Below are positions 1-5,864 of a stretch of DNA of 37,966 nucleotides, piece by piece. A program made the position numbers and the translations under genes. The stretch lies in IMG/VR virus record IMGVR_UViG_3300025655_000109, positions 1 through 37,966 of that record; one strand, 5' to 3'. The stretch's first letter is position 1. Every line of letters begins with the position of its first letter. Under the pieces are notes generated by a model that was not told the origin of the DNA, did no database searches, and saw only the letters and a program-made list of their open reading frames with translations. The DNA is from a virus.

Positions 1-77
1 ATTCGTGCTGGCGATTGCAAGCGCTGCAACCGAATTGCCTTCATCCGTTGAGCATGGACGGCTCCGGTGATGGCAAC
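1..77 (+). repeat. Copy 1 of early-region repeat, shared with 36062-36138
   Basis: The first 77 bases are identical to 36062-36138. Beyond this point the copies diverge in the stem of a hairpin and then carry different genes: ERF here, an SSB-like protein plus Gp157 at the other end. Homology resumes at about 906 (matching about 37063). The two ends of the window are therefore alternative versions of one locus rather than a simple terminal repeat. Confidence 0.9.
2..70 (+). CDS. C-terminal part of a 38-residue membrane protein (partial)
   Basis: This is the last 22 codons and stop of a tiny membrane protein whose complete copy lies at 36015-36131. The visible residues start inside the hydrophobic segment (FVLAIASAATEL) and end in a short polar tail. 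The start codon is cut off by the window edge. The function is unknown. It precedes the ERF gene here and the SSB-like gene in the other copy. Confidence 0.6.
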   Translation, partial: FVLAIASAATELPSSVEHGRLR

Positions 78-108
78 GCCGGCGGAGCTTGCGGGGGGCT
101 CCGCCGGC
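78..108 (+). promoter_or_regulatory. Leader hairpin upstream of ERF gene
   Basis: A perfect 11-bp stem (78-88 with 98-108) closes a 9-base loop TTGCGGGGG, 23 bases before the ERF start. The matching position in the other copy (36140-36169) has the same loop core but a different, still perfectly paired stem, with compensatory changes. No U-run follows, so it is not an ordinary intrinsic terminator. It is more likely an mRNA processing, stability or translation-control element in the early transcript (inference). Confidence 0.6.
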
Positions 109-131
109 ACACCAATCAATAGGAGAACAGC

Positions 132-875
132 ATGACGGATCAATACGACGCGGAAACCGGCGAAGTCGTCCAGAACGGGAAAATCTCGTCTGCTGCTATG
201 TCGTCAAGCGCGCAAGCACGCGTTCAAATGCAACGCGACATGCAAGGGTACGGGGCCACCGGCCTACACTTCGCGGTGTGGACGGCAATGCAGAAAATCA
301 ACGTTTGGGTTCAGACCGACAAGTCAGGAGCGCGCGAGATCAAATACGCAACGCTCAAGGCGATACTGGAGGCAGTCCGCCCGGCCCTTTCCGAACACGG
401 CATACGCATAAGGCAGGGCGCAGACCGCTCGTGGTCCGCCGATGAAGGTGGCGGCGTCAAGGGCAGACTGGTCCCTGTCTACACAGACCTAATCCATGTC
501 CCCACGGGCCAAATGGAAAGGACGCAAATCGAGATCCCCATTTCGCGCCTCGACGCGCAATCAATGGGGTCGGCAATCACCTACGGTCGGCGCTACACGC
601 TGCTTGCGGCTTTGGGCTTGACGACGGACGAAGCCGACGATGACGGCTCTGCCGCAATGCCGGTCAACATTGACCAGCGCGCTGCCGATAGTCCGGACCT
701 GACGGCGTTGAAACTCAGCATTGACAAGGTGAAGGACCTCACAGGTCTCCACGAGTGGAAAGTTGACAGAAAGAACGTCCACCGCTGGAACCAGCTTGCC
801 GACCATGAAAGAGACCGACTTGCGAAGCATTTCAAGGACAAGGCAGATAGCCTCATGACGGAAGAACCTGCATAG
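132..875 (+). CDS. erf: ERF-family single-strand annealing recombinase
   Basis: The 247-residue product has the ERF signature: an N-terminal core with a helix around KYATLKAILEAVRPAL (residues 71-86), then GSAITYGRRYTLLAALGL (146-163) followed by an acidic DEADDDG. ERF proteins of phage P22 and relatives bind single-stranded DNA and anneal strands during recombination and genome circularisation. The C-terminal part (about 180-247) is charged and less conserved. The start follows AGGAG with good spacing (123-127). In the alternative allele at 36.2-37.1 kb this slot is filled by an SSB-like gene and Gp157, and the 3' flank here keeps a fragment of Gp157, so ERF seems to have been swapped in. 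Confidence 0.9.
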   Translation: MTDQYDAETGEVVQNGKISSAAMSSSAQARVQMQRDMQGYGATGLHFAVWTAMQKINVWVQTDKSGAREIKYATLKAILEAVRPALSEHGIRIRQGADRSWSADEGGGVKGRLVPVYTDLIHVPTGQMERTQIEIPISRLDAQSMGSAITYGRRYTLLAALGLTTDEADDDGSAAMPVNIDQRAADSPDLTALKLSIDKVKDLTGLHEWKVDRKNVHRWNQLADHERDRLAKHFKDKADSLMTEEPA

Positions 876-905
876 AGCCATCGCTGATACGAGGACCAAG
901 GAAGC

Positions 906-974
906 GATGGCGAACGTGTCCCCGGTGCTGAGTTGTCCAACAAGATGTTGTCAGTACGGATTAAGGCAAGATGA
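906..974 (+). pseudogene. Remnant of Gp157 gene C-terminus (recombination scar)
   Basis: Read in the frame ending at the TGA at 972-974, this stretch encodes DGERVPGAELSNKMLSVRIKAR-like sequence, matching the last residues of the complete Gp157 gene at 36627-37130 (DGERVQGAELSNRMM...). Nothing upstream in this frame matches. The similarity starts abruptly about 30 bases after the ERF stop. It has no credible start signal of its own. It marks the right junction of the ERF replacement. The terminal ATGA still serves as the start of the next small gene. Confidence 0.7.
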
Positions 975-1111
975 TAAGCCAACAGAAATGGCGGCTGATT
1001 ATGGCATACACACGTCGCGGCCTCGGCTGGGAAGATTGCTACGTGTACTGCAAGGTAGATAAGGAAGATCGAGACGCCGTGCGGCGATACGTGATACGAG
1101 GTGAGAAATGA
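971..1111 (+). CDS. Small conserved protein, 46 residues (copy 1)
   Basis: The ATG overlaps the stop of the Gp157 remnant (ATGA), and the TGA overlaps the next start in the same way. The product begins MISQQKWRL and contains RRGLGWEDCYVYCKVDKEDRDAVRRYV, a short basic and acidic protein with two cysteines. A near-identical 46-residue version lies at 37127-37267, and the conserved reading frame between diverged copies is good evidence that it is translated. The function is unknown. Confidence 0.6.
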   Translation: MISQQKWRLIMAYTRRGLGWEDCYVYCKVDKEDRDAVRRYVIRGEK

Positions 1112-1434
1112 TAGCCAGCGACGAAGATGTTGAGCGTGCACTGTCATTTTTGCGCGATAGCGCCGGAGAGCTTGGCGAAGCACGTGCGCGCGCCATCAAG
1201 GCGGGGCACTGGCTCAAACACGTCGAAGCTTTGGAATACAAGGCTTCAGATGCCCGCAACGAGGCCGGACGCAAAGCAGACGCGCGCACGTCGGAACGCT
1301 ATATCGAGGCGATATACGAGGATGCCGATGCTGCCGGTGAGCTGGCCAAGCTGTATGCATTGAGGGAAGCGGCAGCGGCAAAAATTGAAGCCTGGCGCAG
1401 TCAGTCAGCCAACTACAGAGCCATGAAGCTATGA
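1108..1434 (+). CDS. Conserved phage protein, 108 residues, helical (copy 1)
   Basis: The product is almost entirely helical and rich in Ala, Glu, Arg and Lys, with a central RKADARTSERYIEAIYEDADAAGEL-type segment and a C-terminal AAAKIEAWRSQSANYRAMKL. It is about 93 percent identical to the protein at 37452-37778. The start overlaps the previous stop as ATGA and the stop overlaps the HNH start, which implies translational coupling. I do not recognise a function. Its constant position before an HNH gene suggests a DNA-metabolism or packaging accessory (inference). Confidence 0.8.
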   Translation: MIASDEDVERALSFLRDSAGELGEARARAIKAGHWLKHVEALEYKASDARNEAGRKADARTSERYIEAIYEDADAAGELAKLYALREAAAAKIEAWRSQSANYRAMKL

Positions 1435-1778
1435 CCGGCCGGCAAGAGTTCTCGCAAAAAACCAAGCTGGCCGCATGGGAGCGCAGCGGCGGTAGGTGCG
1501 AGCAATGCGGCAACGTGATCCGGCCGGGCAATGGCCCTGAATATCATCATCGATTAGAGGCGTATTTTGACGGCTCAGCAGAACTGGAAAACTGCCAAGT
1601 GCTCTGCATTCGGCCATGCCACCAAACACTGACAGCTAAAGCACAGCCTGCGTTTCGAAAGGCCCGCCGCATCCGCAAGAAAGTCGCCAACGCCAAGCCA
1701 AAGAGGTCACGGCCTATGCCTGGCACAAAGCGGTCAGGCTTACGCAAGCGCATGGATGGAACGGTAGAGCGGCGGTAG
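1431..1778 (+). CDS. HNH endonuclease-like protein
   Basis: The 115-residue protein carries CEQCG (C23, C26), an HH pair at 39-40, N54 and a C-terminal zinc pair (LCIRPCH, C59 and C63). This order is typical of small zinc-bound HNH nucleases of phages. The last 45 residues are strongly basic and could contact DNA. HNH proteins of this kind often assist terminase or nick DNA, but here the gene sits in the early region. The other copy (37775 to the window edge) is truncated by the window end. It converges on the leftward gene at 1781. Confidence 0.8.
   Translation: MTGRQEFSQKTKLAAWERSGGRCEQCGNVIRPGNGPEYHHRLEAYFDGSAELENCQVLCIRPCHQTLTAKAQPAFRKARRIRKKVANAKPKRSRPMPGTKRSGLRKRMDGTVERR
1496..1622 (+). 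repeat. 127-bp exact repeat inside HNH gene, shared with window end
   Basis: The bases are identical to 37840-37966, the last 127 bases of the window. The coordinates are read directly from the sequence. Immediately upstream the two copies differ at several sites. An exact 127-base overlap at a contig end is what a de Bruijn assembly with that k-mer size leaves at a branch, so this is probably an assembly-graph overlap between two strain variants. Confidence 0.85.
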
Positions 1779-1780
1779 GG

Positions 1781-1954
1781 CTACCTTTCTGCTTTGTTGT
1801 CTGATGGCTTGCACCCGGCCGATTGCAGTCGCCGAATGGCCTCGGACAAGTCGTCAAGATCGCCGATGTTCCCTGGCGCAATATCGAGCAGCACCGATGC
1901 AATCGCCATGAGCGCGTCTGCTAGCGCTTCCCGTTCGGCTTCCGTCATCTTCAT
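1781..1954 (-). CDS. Small protein, 57 residues, unknown
   Basis: A leftward frame opens with ATG at 1954, preceded by a strong AGGAGGA site (1955-1961 read on the minus strand), and ends at TAG 1781. The product starts MKMTEAEREALAD, is mildly hydrophobic in the middle (ALMAIASVLLDIAPG) and acidic after it. It has no recognisable domain. The good ribosome-binding site and tight fit between the HNH stop and the next gene support it. Confidence 0.55.
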   Translation of the reverse strand: MKMTEAEREALADALMAIASVLLDIAPGNIGDLDDLSEAIRRLQSAGCKPSDNKAER

Positions 1955-1959
1955 TCCTC

Positions 1960-2178
1960 CTACGATGTTATATCGTCTGAATTAACCCAGTCCGTGAGAC
2001 ACCTCATCCCACAAAAATGATGGTCCCTGCCTATCGGCTGGGAGATGTGCATCAGCGTAACGACATCCGAATGTGCGGGCAGTCTCTCTGTCGTCAGTGC
2101 CAGCCTAAAATCGACACAATTTGTTGTCGTGGAGATGTCGCGGCCGCAAGCGTCGCAGGTTACGGTTGTTTCCCTCAT
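1960..2178 (-). CDS. Zinc-ribbon-like small protein, 72 residues
   Basis: The product begins MRETTVTCDACGRDI and has a second pair, FCGMRCLTDW, near the C-terminus, giving a four-cysteine metal site. The central part is a beta-rich stretch with several histidines. It has a GGAAAGG site upstream of the ATG at 2178. Small phage zinc-binding proteins like this have diverse or unknown roles. It is probably co-transcribed with the recombinase behind it. Confidence 0.65.
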   Translation of the reverse strand: MRETTVTCDACGRDISTTTNCVDFRLALTTERLPAHSDVVTLMHISQPIGRDHHFCGMRCLTDWVNSDDITS

Positions 2179-2207
2179 CGTCTGCCTTTCCCCTCCTTTA
2201 TCGATCT

Positions 2208-2894
2208 CTATAGTGCAAATGGGTCCGGGGCTTTGCCGTCCCGCGCCGCCATCAGCACCTCACCCTTCCAGTACTTTCTGATCGTGCTCTCCGCCAGCTT
2301 CAGTCGCTTCGCTATCACGGGCACATGCTCGCCAGCGGCAAGAGCTGTGTTCACCTTGTCGATCACATCGTCCGTAATCTTTGTTGGCTGCCCGAACTTC
2401 ACGCCATTGGCCTGGGCACGTCGAATGCCGGTCGTGGTCCGCTCAATCCCGCTGTCGCTCTCGAACTGGGCGAACGCCGACAGGATGTGGATCATCAACT
2501 TGCCCATGGCGCCGCGCGTGTCGAGGTATTCCGTCAGGCTGCGCAGGCCAATGCCGGCTTCCTCCATCGAACGCAGCAGCGTCAGCATGTCGATCATGGA
2601 TCTGGACACGCGGTCTAGCCTCCACACGACAAGCGTGTCGCCCGCGCGTAGCTGACGAAGCGCAAGCTCCCGCTCCGGTTTGTACTTGGCGCGCCCGCTA
2701 ATGCCCTTGTCGATGTAGATATTGCCAGGATCGACACCGGATTGAATAAGCGCGTGAATTTGCATCTCTTCGTTCTGTTCGCGAGTGCTCACGCGCACGT
2801 ACCCAACGAGGCTGGGGTCGTAGCTCGGCCCCTTCCCGCTGCTGTGACCGACCTTGGCCTTGGAGTTTGTCATTCGCTCGTTTTTGTTTCTCAT
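2208..2894 (-). CDS. Serine recombinase, resolvase/invertase family
   Basis: The 228-residue protein has the catalytic serine in GYVRVST (S36), GISGR (64-68), the arginine motif WRLDRVSRS (91-99), and an E-helix ending in ERTTTGIRRA. A C-terminal helix-turn-helix follows at about 181-212. The length fits resolvases and invertases rather than large serine integrases. It could resolve multimers, invert a segment or act in integration; no recombination sites are evident. The first ATG (2894) lacks a ribosome site and lies only a few bases after a predicted start of transcription; the second ATG (2874) is an alternative. It is transcribed divergently from the cassette at 3014. Confidence 0.9.
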   Translation of the reverse strand: MRNKNERMTNSKAKVGHSSGKGPSYDPSLVGYVRVSTREQNEEMQIHALIQSGVDPGNIYIDKGISGRAKYKPERELALRQLRAGDTLVVWRLDRVSRSMIDMLTLLRSMEEAGIGLRSLTEYLDTRGAMGKLMIHILSAFAQFESDSGIERTTTGIRRAQANGVKFGQPTKITDDVIDKVNTALAAGEHVPVIAKRLKLAESTIRKYWKGEVLMAARDGKAPDPFAL

Positions 2895-2903
2895 GCAAAC
2901 TAC

Positions 2904-2951
2904 TATTTAGTGGAATACTTACTTGACGTCAAGCGCGAACTGTCTTATATT
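2904..2951. promoter_or_regulatory. Divergent promoter pair sharing a palindromic -35 box
   Basis: The 12-bp perfect palindrome CTTGACGTCAAG (2922-2933) supplies a -35 TTGACG to both strands. Rightward, TTGACG (2923-2928) is followed after 17 bases by TATATT (2946-2951), a strong sigma-70-type promoter for the genes at 3014-4581. Leftward, TTGACG (2932-2927) is followed after 17 bases by a weaker TAAATA (2909-2904), suited to the recombinase. A dimeric regulator binding the palindrome would control both directions (inference). Confidence 0.6.
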
Positions 2952-3013
2952 CACAGTATCAGACACGAGACACCAGCCGGCACCGACCGGCGCCAGCAAC
3001 AGAGGCCAGGACG

Positions 3014-3229
3014 ATGTACGAGAACTACGGACAAAACCACATCCGCGCTCAAGCTCGGGCCAACATTCTCGGTGGATTGTCAGCGGGCTGGATCGTGGAT
3101 CGCGTCGATGGCTGCTACGTGGTGCGCCACGATGGCAAGGCGCGACAGATAGAACCAGATCGCCGCGCGGCCGTGTGCGTCGAGCCGGTCAGTCGCTATC
3201 GCAACCGCCTTGTCGTTAAGGCTATCTGA
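3014..3229 (+). CDS. Small protein, 71 residues, unknown
   Basis: This is the first gene after the promoter at 2923-2951, with GGCCAGGA upstream of the ATG. The product is basic, with a compact beta-like middle (AGWIVDRVDGCYVVRHDGKARQ) and no signal peptide or known motif. It may be a small DNA- or protein-binding factor. It is followed closely by a zinc-ribbon gene. Confidence 0.55.
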   Translation: MYENYGQNHIRAQARANILGGLSAGWIVDRVDGCYVVRHDGKARQIEPDRRAAVCVEPVSRYRNRLVVKAI

Positions 3230-3244
3230 AAGGCCCACTTGACG

Positions 3245-3448
3245 ATGCTTGTGCATGTGCCGCTTCGACGCGACGAATGCCGCTGCTGCATAGGCCTGGG
3301 AGAGCTTGGCGACGAAACTCGCTGCCCCGTATGCGGCGGCAGCGGCAAGAGACAGCCCGCGAGAGCGGCGACCGTGGTGAATCCAGCCCGTGACGGACGG
3401 GAAGTGCCGAGACCACGGCGGGGCGGTAGGCGGCCCGCTGAAGGATAA
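3245..3448 (+). CDS. Small zinc-ribbon protein (DnaJ-like CxxCxGxG motifs)
   Basis: The product contains CRCCIGLGELGDETRCPVCGGSG, a four-cysteine zinc ribbon similar to one DnaJ zinc-finger repeat. A TTG at 3239 gives better spacing to the GAAAGG at 3228-3233 and is an alternative start. The residues after about position 40 are Arg- and Pro-rich and may be poorly conserved, because the DNA there overlaps a run of strong inverted repeats. The function is unknown. Confidence 0.5.
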   Translation: MLVHVPLRRDECRCCIGLGELGDETRCPVCGGSGKRQPARAATVVNPARDGREVPRPRRGGRRPAEG

Positions 3449-3655
3449 GCGAGAAAGGCCAGTTTCGGAATCCGCCCATGCAGGACACCTGCGATTGCCT
3501 GAGAGGTGCGGAGTGGCTGTCTTAGACTTCGGTCGCCTGACAGCGCGCCTACGCAGGAGGCAACCAGTCGGTGGACACCGACCGTGAACGCCGCGACCCG
3601 AAAGGTGGGCGTGACAGGCCGGAGAGACGGCCACCTACTTCAGCGAGAAAGACCA
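3362..3655 (+). ncRNA. Candidate structured RNA region before the Ala-rich gene
   Basis: About 290 bases between the zinc ribbon and the start at 3661 contain a string of short perfect hairpins: CCCGT/ACGGG, GCAGG-ACA-CCTGC, GCTGTC/GACAGC enclosing a GAC-UUCG-GUC tetraloop, GTCGGT-GGAC-ACCGAC, and GGCCG/CGGCC. Most of the stretch has no convincing protein reading. It could be a 5' leader, a trans-acting RNA, or GC-rich chance pairing. I match it to no known RNA family. Confidence 0.3.
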
Positions 3656-3660
3656 CTCAG

Positions 3661-4581
3661 ATGCTCATTGCCTACCACGGCCGACAGGCCGACAAAGATG
3701 CGATATTGGCTCAATTGGCAGGCCATCGCGCGGCTGACGAACTGGTCCAGGGATACGGGTATTGGAAAGACGGCAAGGGATGCGCTGTCGGATGCACGAT
3801 CCACTCCGGCGACCACATGAAATATGAGAGCCAATTCGGAATCCCTGTCGCCATCGCACGGCTTGAAGACCGTATTTTCGAGGAGCTACCAGTAGAGCTC
3901 GCGCGGCAGTGGCCTGAACGGCTGATGTCCACGATCCAGCCAGGACAGGATCTTAGTCGGGTCCATTGGGCGCTACTTCGCTGGCTGCTCACGACGCCAG
4001 ACGTGAACCCAGGAATTGAGAACCCTATAGCTCGTGACGAAGTCCGGCAGTGTGCCGAGCTGATGGCCGACATCGCCGTGGGTAGGGCGGTAACGGCGAG
4101 CGCGGCGTGGAACGCGGCGGCGAGCGCGGCGTGGAGCGCGGCGGAGAGCGCGGCGGAGAGCGAGGCGTGGAGCGCGGCGGAGAGCGCGGCGGAGAGCGTG
4201 GCGGCGAGCGCGGCGTGGAGCGCGGCGGAGAGCGTGGCGGAGAACGTGGCGAGCGTGGCGAGAATCGCGGCGAGAATCGCGGCGAGCGCGGCGAAGAGCG
4301 CGGAGAGCGCGTCGAGCGCGGCTGAGAGTGCGTTGAGCCCGTCGAGCGCGTTGAGCGCGGCGAGAATCGCCGCGAGCGCGGCGAACGCGGCGTCGAGCGC
4401 GGCGTCGAGCGCGGCGTGGTGGAGCGCGGCGTCGAGCGCGTCGAGCTCGTCGAGCGCGTCGAGCGCGTCGAGAATCGCGGCGAGAATCGCGGCGAGAACC
4501 GCGTCGAGCGCGGCGTGGATAAAAATTAGCGACAAGCTGATCGACATGATCGCAGAGGCACCAATGCACAAAGAGGACTAA
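3661..4581 (+). CDS. Phage protein with conserved N-domain and Ala-rich tetrapeptide repeats
   Basis: The 306-residue protein starts MLIAYHGRQADK. An N-terminal domain of about 140 residues has GYGYWKDGKGCAVGCTIHSG and LARLEDRIFEELP-like features, a family I recall from alphaproteobacterial phages and prophages. Residues from about 145 to 285 are runs of S-A-A-[W/E/S/R], a four-residue period expected to form a long Ala-rich helix, followed by a closing KISDKLIDMIAEA helix. An upstream in-frame start at 3571 lies in the structured region and lacks the family's N-terminus, so 3661 is preferred. The repeat DNA is very GC-rich and leaves long shadow frames on both strands. The function is unknown. 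Confidence 0.75.
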   Translation: MLIAYHGRQADKDAILAQLAGHRAADELVQGYGYWKDGKGCAVGCTIHSGDHMKYESQFGIPVAIARLEDRIFEELPVELARQWPERLMSTIQPGQDLSRVHWALLRWLLTTPDVNPGIENPIARDEVRQCAELMADIAVGRAVTASAAWNAAASAAWSAAESAAESEAWSAAESAAESVAASAAWSAAESVAENVASVARIAARIAASAAKSAESASSAAESALSPSSALSAARIAASAANAASSAASSAAWWSAASSASSSSSASSASRIAARIAARTASSAAWIKISDKLIDMIAEAPMHKED

Positions 4582-4587
4582 AAACTA

Positions 4588-4707
4588 CGAAAGGCCCCTC
4601 GGCCGTGGAGAGGTGAAATGCCACGGGTAGCTATAGGCGTGGCCGGGTAGCGACCGGCTTTGTCGAGGTGAGCGGGGTAGCTCGATGAGGAAAATAAAAG
4701 CCCCGCA
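4588..4707 (+). other. Hairpin-rich intergenic element with three GGGTAGC motifs
   Basis: After the Ala-rich gene come three copies of GGGTAGC (4625, 4645 and 4675), each in the loop side of a short stem: CCACG/CGTGG, GCCGG/CCGGC and TCGAG/CTCGA. The CCACG arm can also pair with an upstream CCGTGG, so two mutually exclusive folds exist. It ends at CCCCGC, which can pair with GCGGGG at 4673-4678. It separates convergent transcription units and could act as a terminator or a small RNA. Confidence 0.35.
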
Positions 4708-4715
4708 CAAAACAT

Positions 4716-4808
4716 CTAATGCAACGCATCCACCACTTCCAGCGTTAATGTCGCTGTCAACACCGAGACCGTCAGCAGAGCCGTGAGCCAGAAAACCGCA
4801 TCTCTCAT
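4716..4808 (-). CDS. Tiny membrane protein, 30 residues, end of lysis operon
   Basis: The ATG overlaps the stop of the 87-residue membrane gene (ATGA at 4808-4805). The product, MRDAVFWLTALLTVSVLTAT and ten more residues, is a single hydrophobic helix with a short acidic end. Its coupling to the lysis genes suggests a holin, antiholin or pinholin-like helper, but the sequence alone does not decide this. Confidence 0.5.
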   Translation of the reverse strand: MRDAVFWLTALLTVSVLTATLTLEVVDALH

Positions 4809-5068
4809 CTCAATAGCACCGCCATAATTTTTGCGGCGGGTTCTGTTAGCAGCCACCCGATCACCGCTGACAGACCGAGCAGGCACCAGCGGGCGATCTC
4901 GCGAACCGTCTGGATTTCCGACTTGAACGCCTCCAACTGCTTGATCCTGACTTCGTGATCTTTGCTGGTTCCCGTCAGCCCGTTCTGTCCGTTTGCACCC
5001 CAGATCGCCATTGAGACCATGGTTTGCCAGTCGTAGCCGGGAGACGGCCTCCGTGATTGATTGCTCAT
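4805..5068 (-). CDS. Lysis-cassette membrane protein with one C-terminal TM (XhlA-like topology)
   Basis: The 87-residue protein has a polar N-terminus, a charged amphipathic helix (DHEVRIKQLEAFKSEIQTVREIARW, about 37-61) and one C-terminal membrane helix (LLGLSAVIGWLL) before a short TEPAAK tail. This arrangement is like XhlA-type holin-associated proteins. It lies downstream of endolysin and spanins, so a holin-related role is likely (inference). Confidence 0.65.
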   Translation of the reverse strand: MSNQSRRPSPGYDWQTMVSMAIWGANGQNGLTGTSKDHEVRIKQLEAFKSEIQTVREIARWCLLGLSAVIGWLLTEPAAKIMAVLLR

Positions 5069-5082
5069 CTATCGCCATAGCC

Positions 5083-5487
5083 TCACCGCCCGAGCCATGT
5101 AGATAACGCGCCGACGATCAGCAAACAGCAAACCGCTCCACCAACCACATGCCCGCTCCGCTTGCCAAAAAACGGCCTGCTTGCAATCCCCAGCACAACG
5201 GCGCCCGCAAACAAACCGATCAGATTGGCCGCTATCGGTATCAGCAGACCATATTCCTGAATCGAATCCGCGATGCCTTCCGAGCCCATGGCGAGCAAGT
5301 GCCATCGGATCGACCACCACTGCTGTTTGACCGCGAGGCACACGAAATAAACGCCCAGCAAGTATTGGCTCATTCGGCTCATGCGTTCGACAGGAAAGGC
5401 ACGCGCCCGTGCGACCCACATAGCGGCCATCATCCACAGCATGACGGTCAGCGGTGTTTGTATCGTCGCATGCAGATCAACGAGCAT
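5083..5487 (-). CDS. Multi-span membrane protein, holin candidate
   Basis: The 134-residue protein has three or four hydrophobic segments (TVMLWMMAAMWVA, YLLGVYFVCLAV, LLIPIAANLIGLFAGAVVLGIA, GGAVCCLLIVGAL). The start at 5487 is chosen because AGGAGG lies nine bases upstream; a longer frame would run into the Rz1-like gene. Its position between Rz1 and the XhlA-like gene makes it the best holin candidate. Confidence 0.65.
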   Translation of the reverse strand: MLVDLHATIQTPLTVMLWMMAAMWVARARAFPVERMSRMSQYLLGVYFVCLAVKQQWWSIRWHLLAMGSEGIADSIQEYGLLIPIAANLIGLFAGAVVLGIASRPFFGKRSGHVVGGAVCCLLIVGALSTWLGR

Positions 5488-5716
5488 TGGCCGCGATCCT
5501 CCTGGGCGGCGGCGGGCGTTTGCCGCAGATGGATTCATTGGCAGCGTTGTTGCCGGCGATCTGTTCGGCGGTGCCGTCAGTGAGCACGTCCCGACGGCTG
5601 GGATAGATAGGCTTCCAGCTGTCGCAAATCAGGCGCGGATCAATCGCGGTAGTATTTGTTGAGCACCCGCTTAGGATTAGTCCGAGCACGATCAGAAGCG
5701 CGCTTCGCCTTCGCAT
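5477..5716 (-). CDS. Rz1: Rz1-like outer-membrane spanin lipoprotein
   Basis: The protein starts MRRRSALLIVLGLILSGC, a lipoprotein signal with lipobox LSGC (C18). A 61-residue mature part follows, containing CDSWKPI and RDVLTDGTAEQIAGNN, a pattern common in alphaproteobacterial phage lysis cassettes. The ATG at 5716 has AAGGA five bases upstream; a GTG at 5749 is less likely. The start lies inside the Rz gene in another frame, the classic overlapping Rz/Rz1 layout. It should be anchored in the outer membrane and join the Rz partner to fuse membranes at lysis. Confidence 0.75.
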   Translation of the reverse strand: MRRRSALLIVLGLILSGCSTNTTAIDPRLICDSWKPIYPSRRDVLTDGTAEQIAGNNAANESICGKRPPPPRRIAANAR

Positions 5717-5864
5717 TGAGATCCTTCGCTTTCTTCTCAACGCGTGCACGTTCTTTCACTACGCCCTGGCGCTGCTGGCTGTAACCCCAGCCCCATAGGG
5801 CCAGCAGCGCGGCGGTAATCACGCCGATGATGGATAAACCACGGCCGGCCAGTAGCGAGATCAT
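5640..5864 (-). CDS. Rz: Rz-like inner-membrane spanin
   Basis: The 74-residue protein has an N-terminal membrane helix (SIIGVITAALLALWGWGY, about 11-28) followed by a charged coiled-coil segment (KERARVEKKAKDLNAKAKRASDRAR). This is the topology of i-spanins, though short for the class. The ATG overlaps the endolysin stop (ATGA), and the Rz1 gene starts within it in a shifted frame. Confidence 0.75.
   Translation of the reverse strand: MISLLAGRGLSIIGVITAALLALWGWGYSQQRQGVVKERARVEKKAKDLNAKAKRASDRARTNPKRVLNKYYRD

Noticed and set aside
1-77. Window ends as a direct terminal repeat of a complete circular contig
   Set aside because: The 77- and 127-base exact matches are at different relative positions and are separated by alternative gene content, so it is a strain bubble and not a simple terminal repeat.
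2208-2894. Large serine integrase
   Set aside because: At 228 residues it is too short and lacks the long C-terminal zinc and coiled-coil parts.
4107-4325. Glu/Arg/Gly-rich frame inside the Ala-rich gene
   Set aside because: It is a low-complexity shadow of the repeats in another frame, with no ribosome site or conserved part.
3711-4571. Long leftward open frame (286 codons) over the Ala-rich gene
   Set aside because: It is antisense to GC-rich repeats, which keep all frames open. The rightward frame has the conserved N-terminal domain.
5149-5583. Rightward frames over the lysis operon
   Set aside because: They are shadows of the Rz1-like and membrane genes with no start signals.
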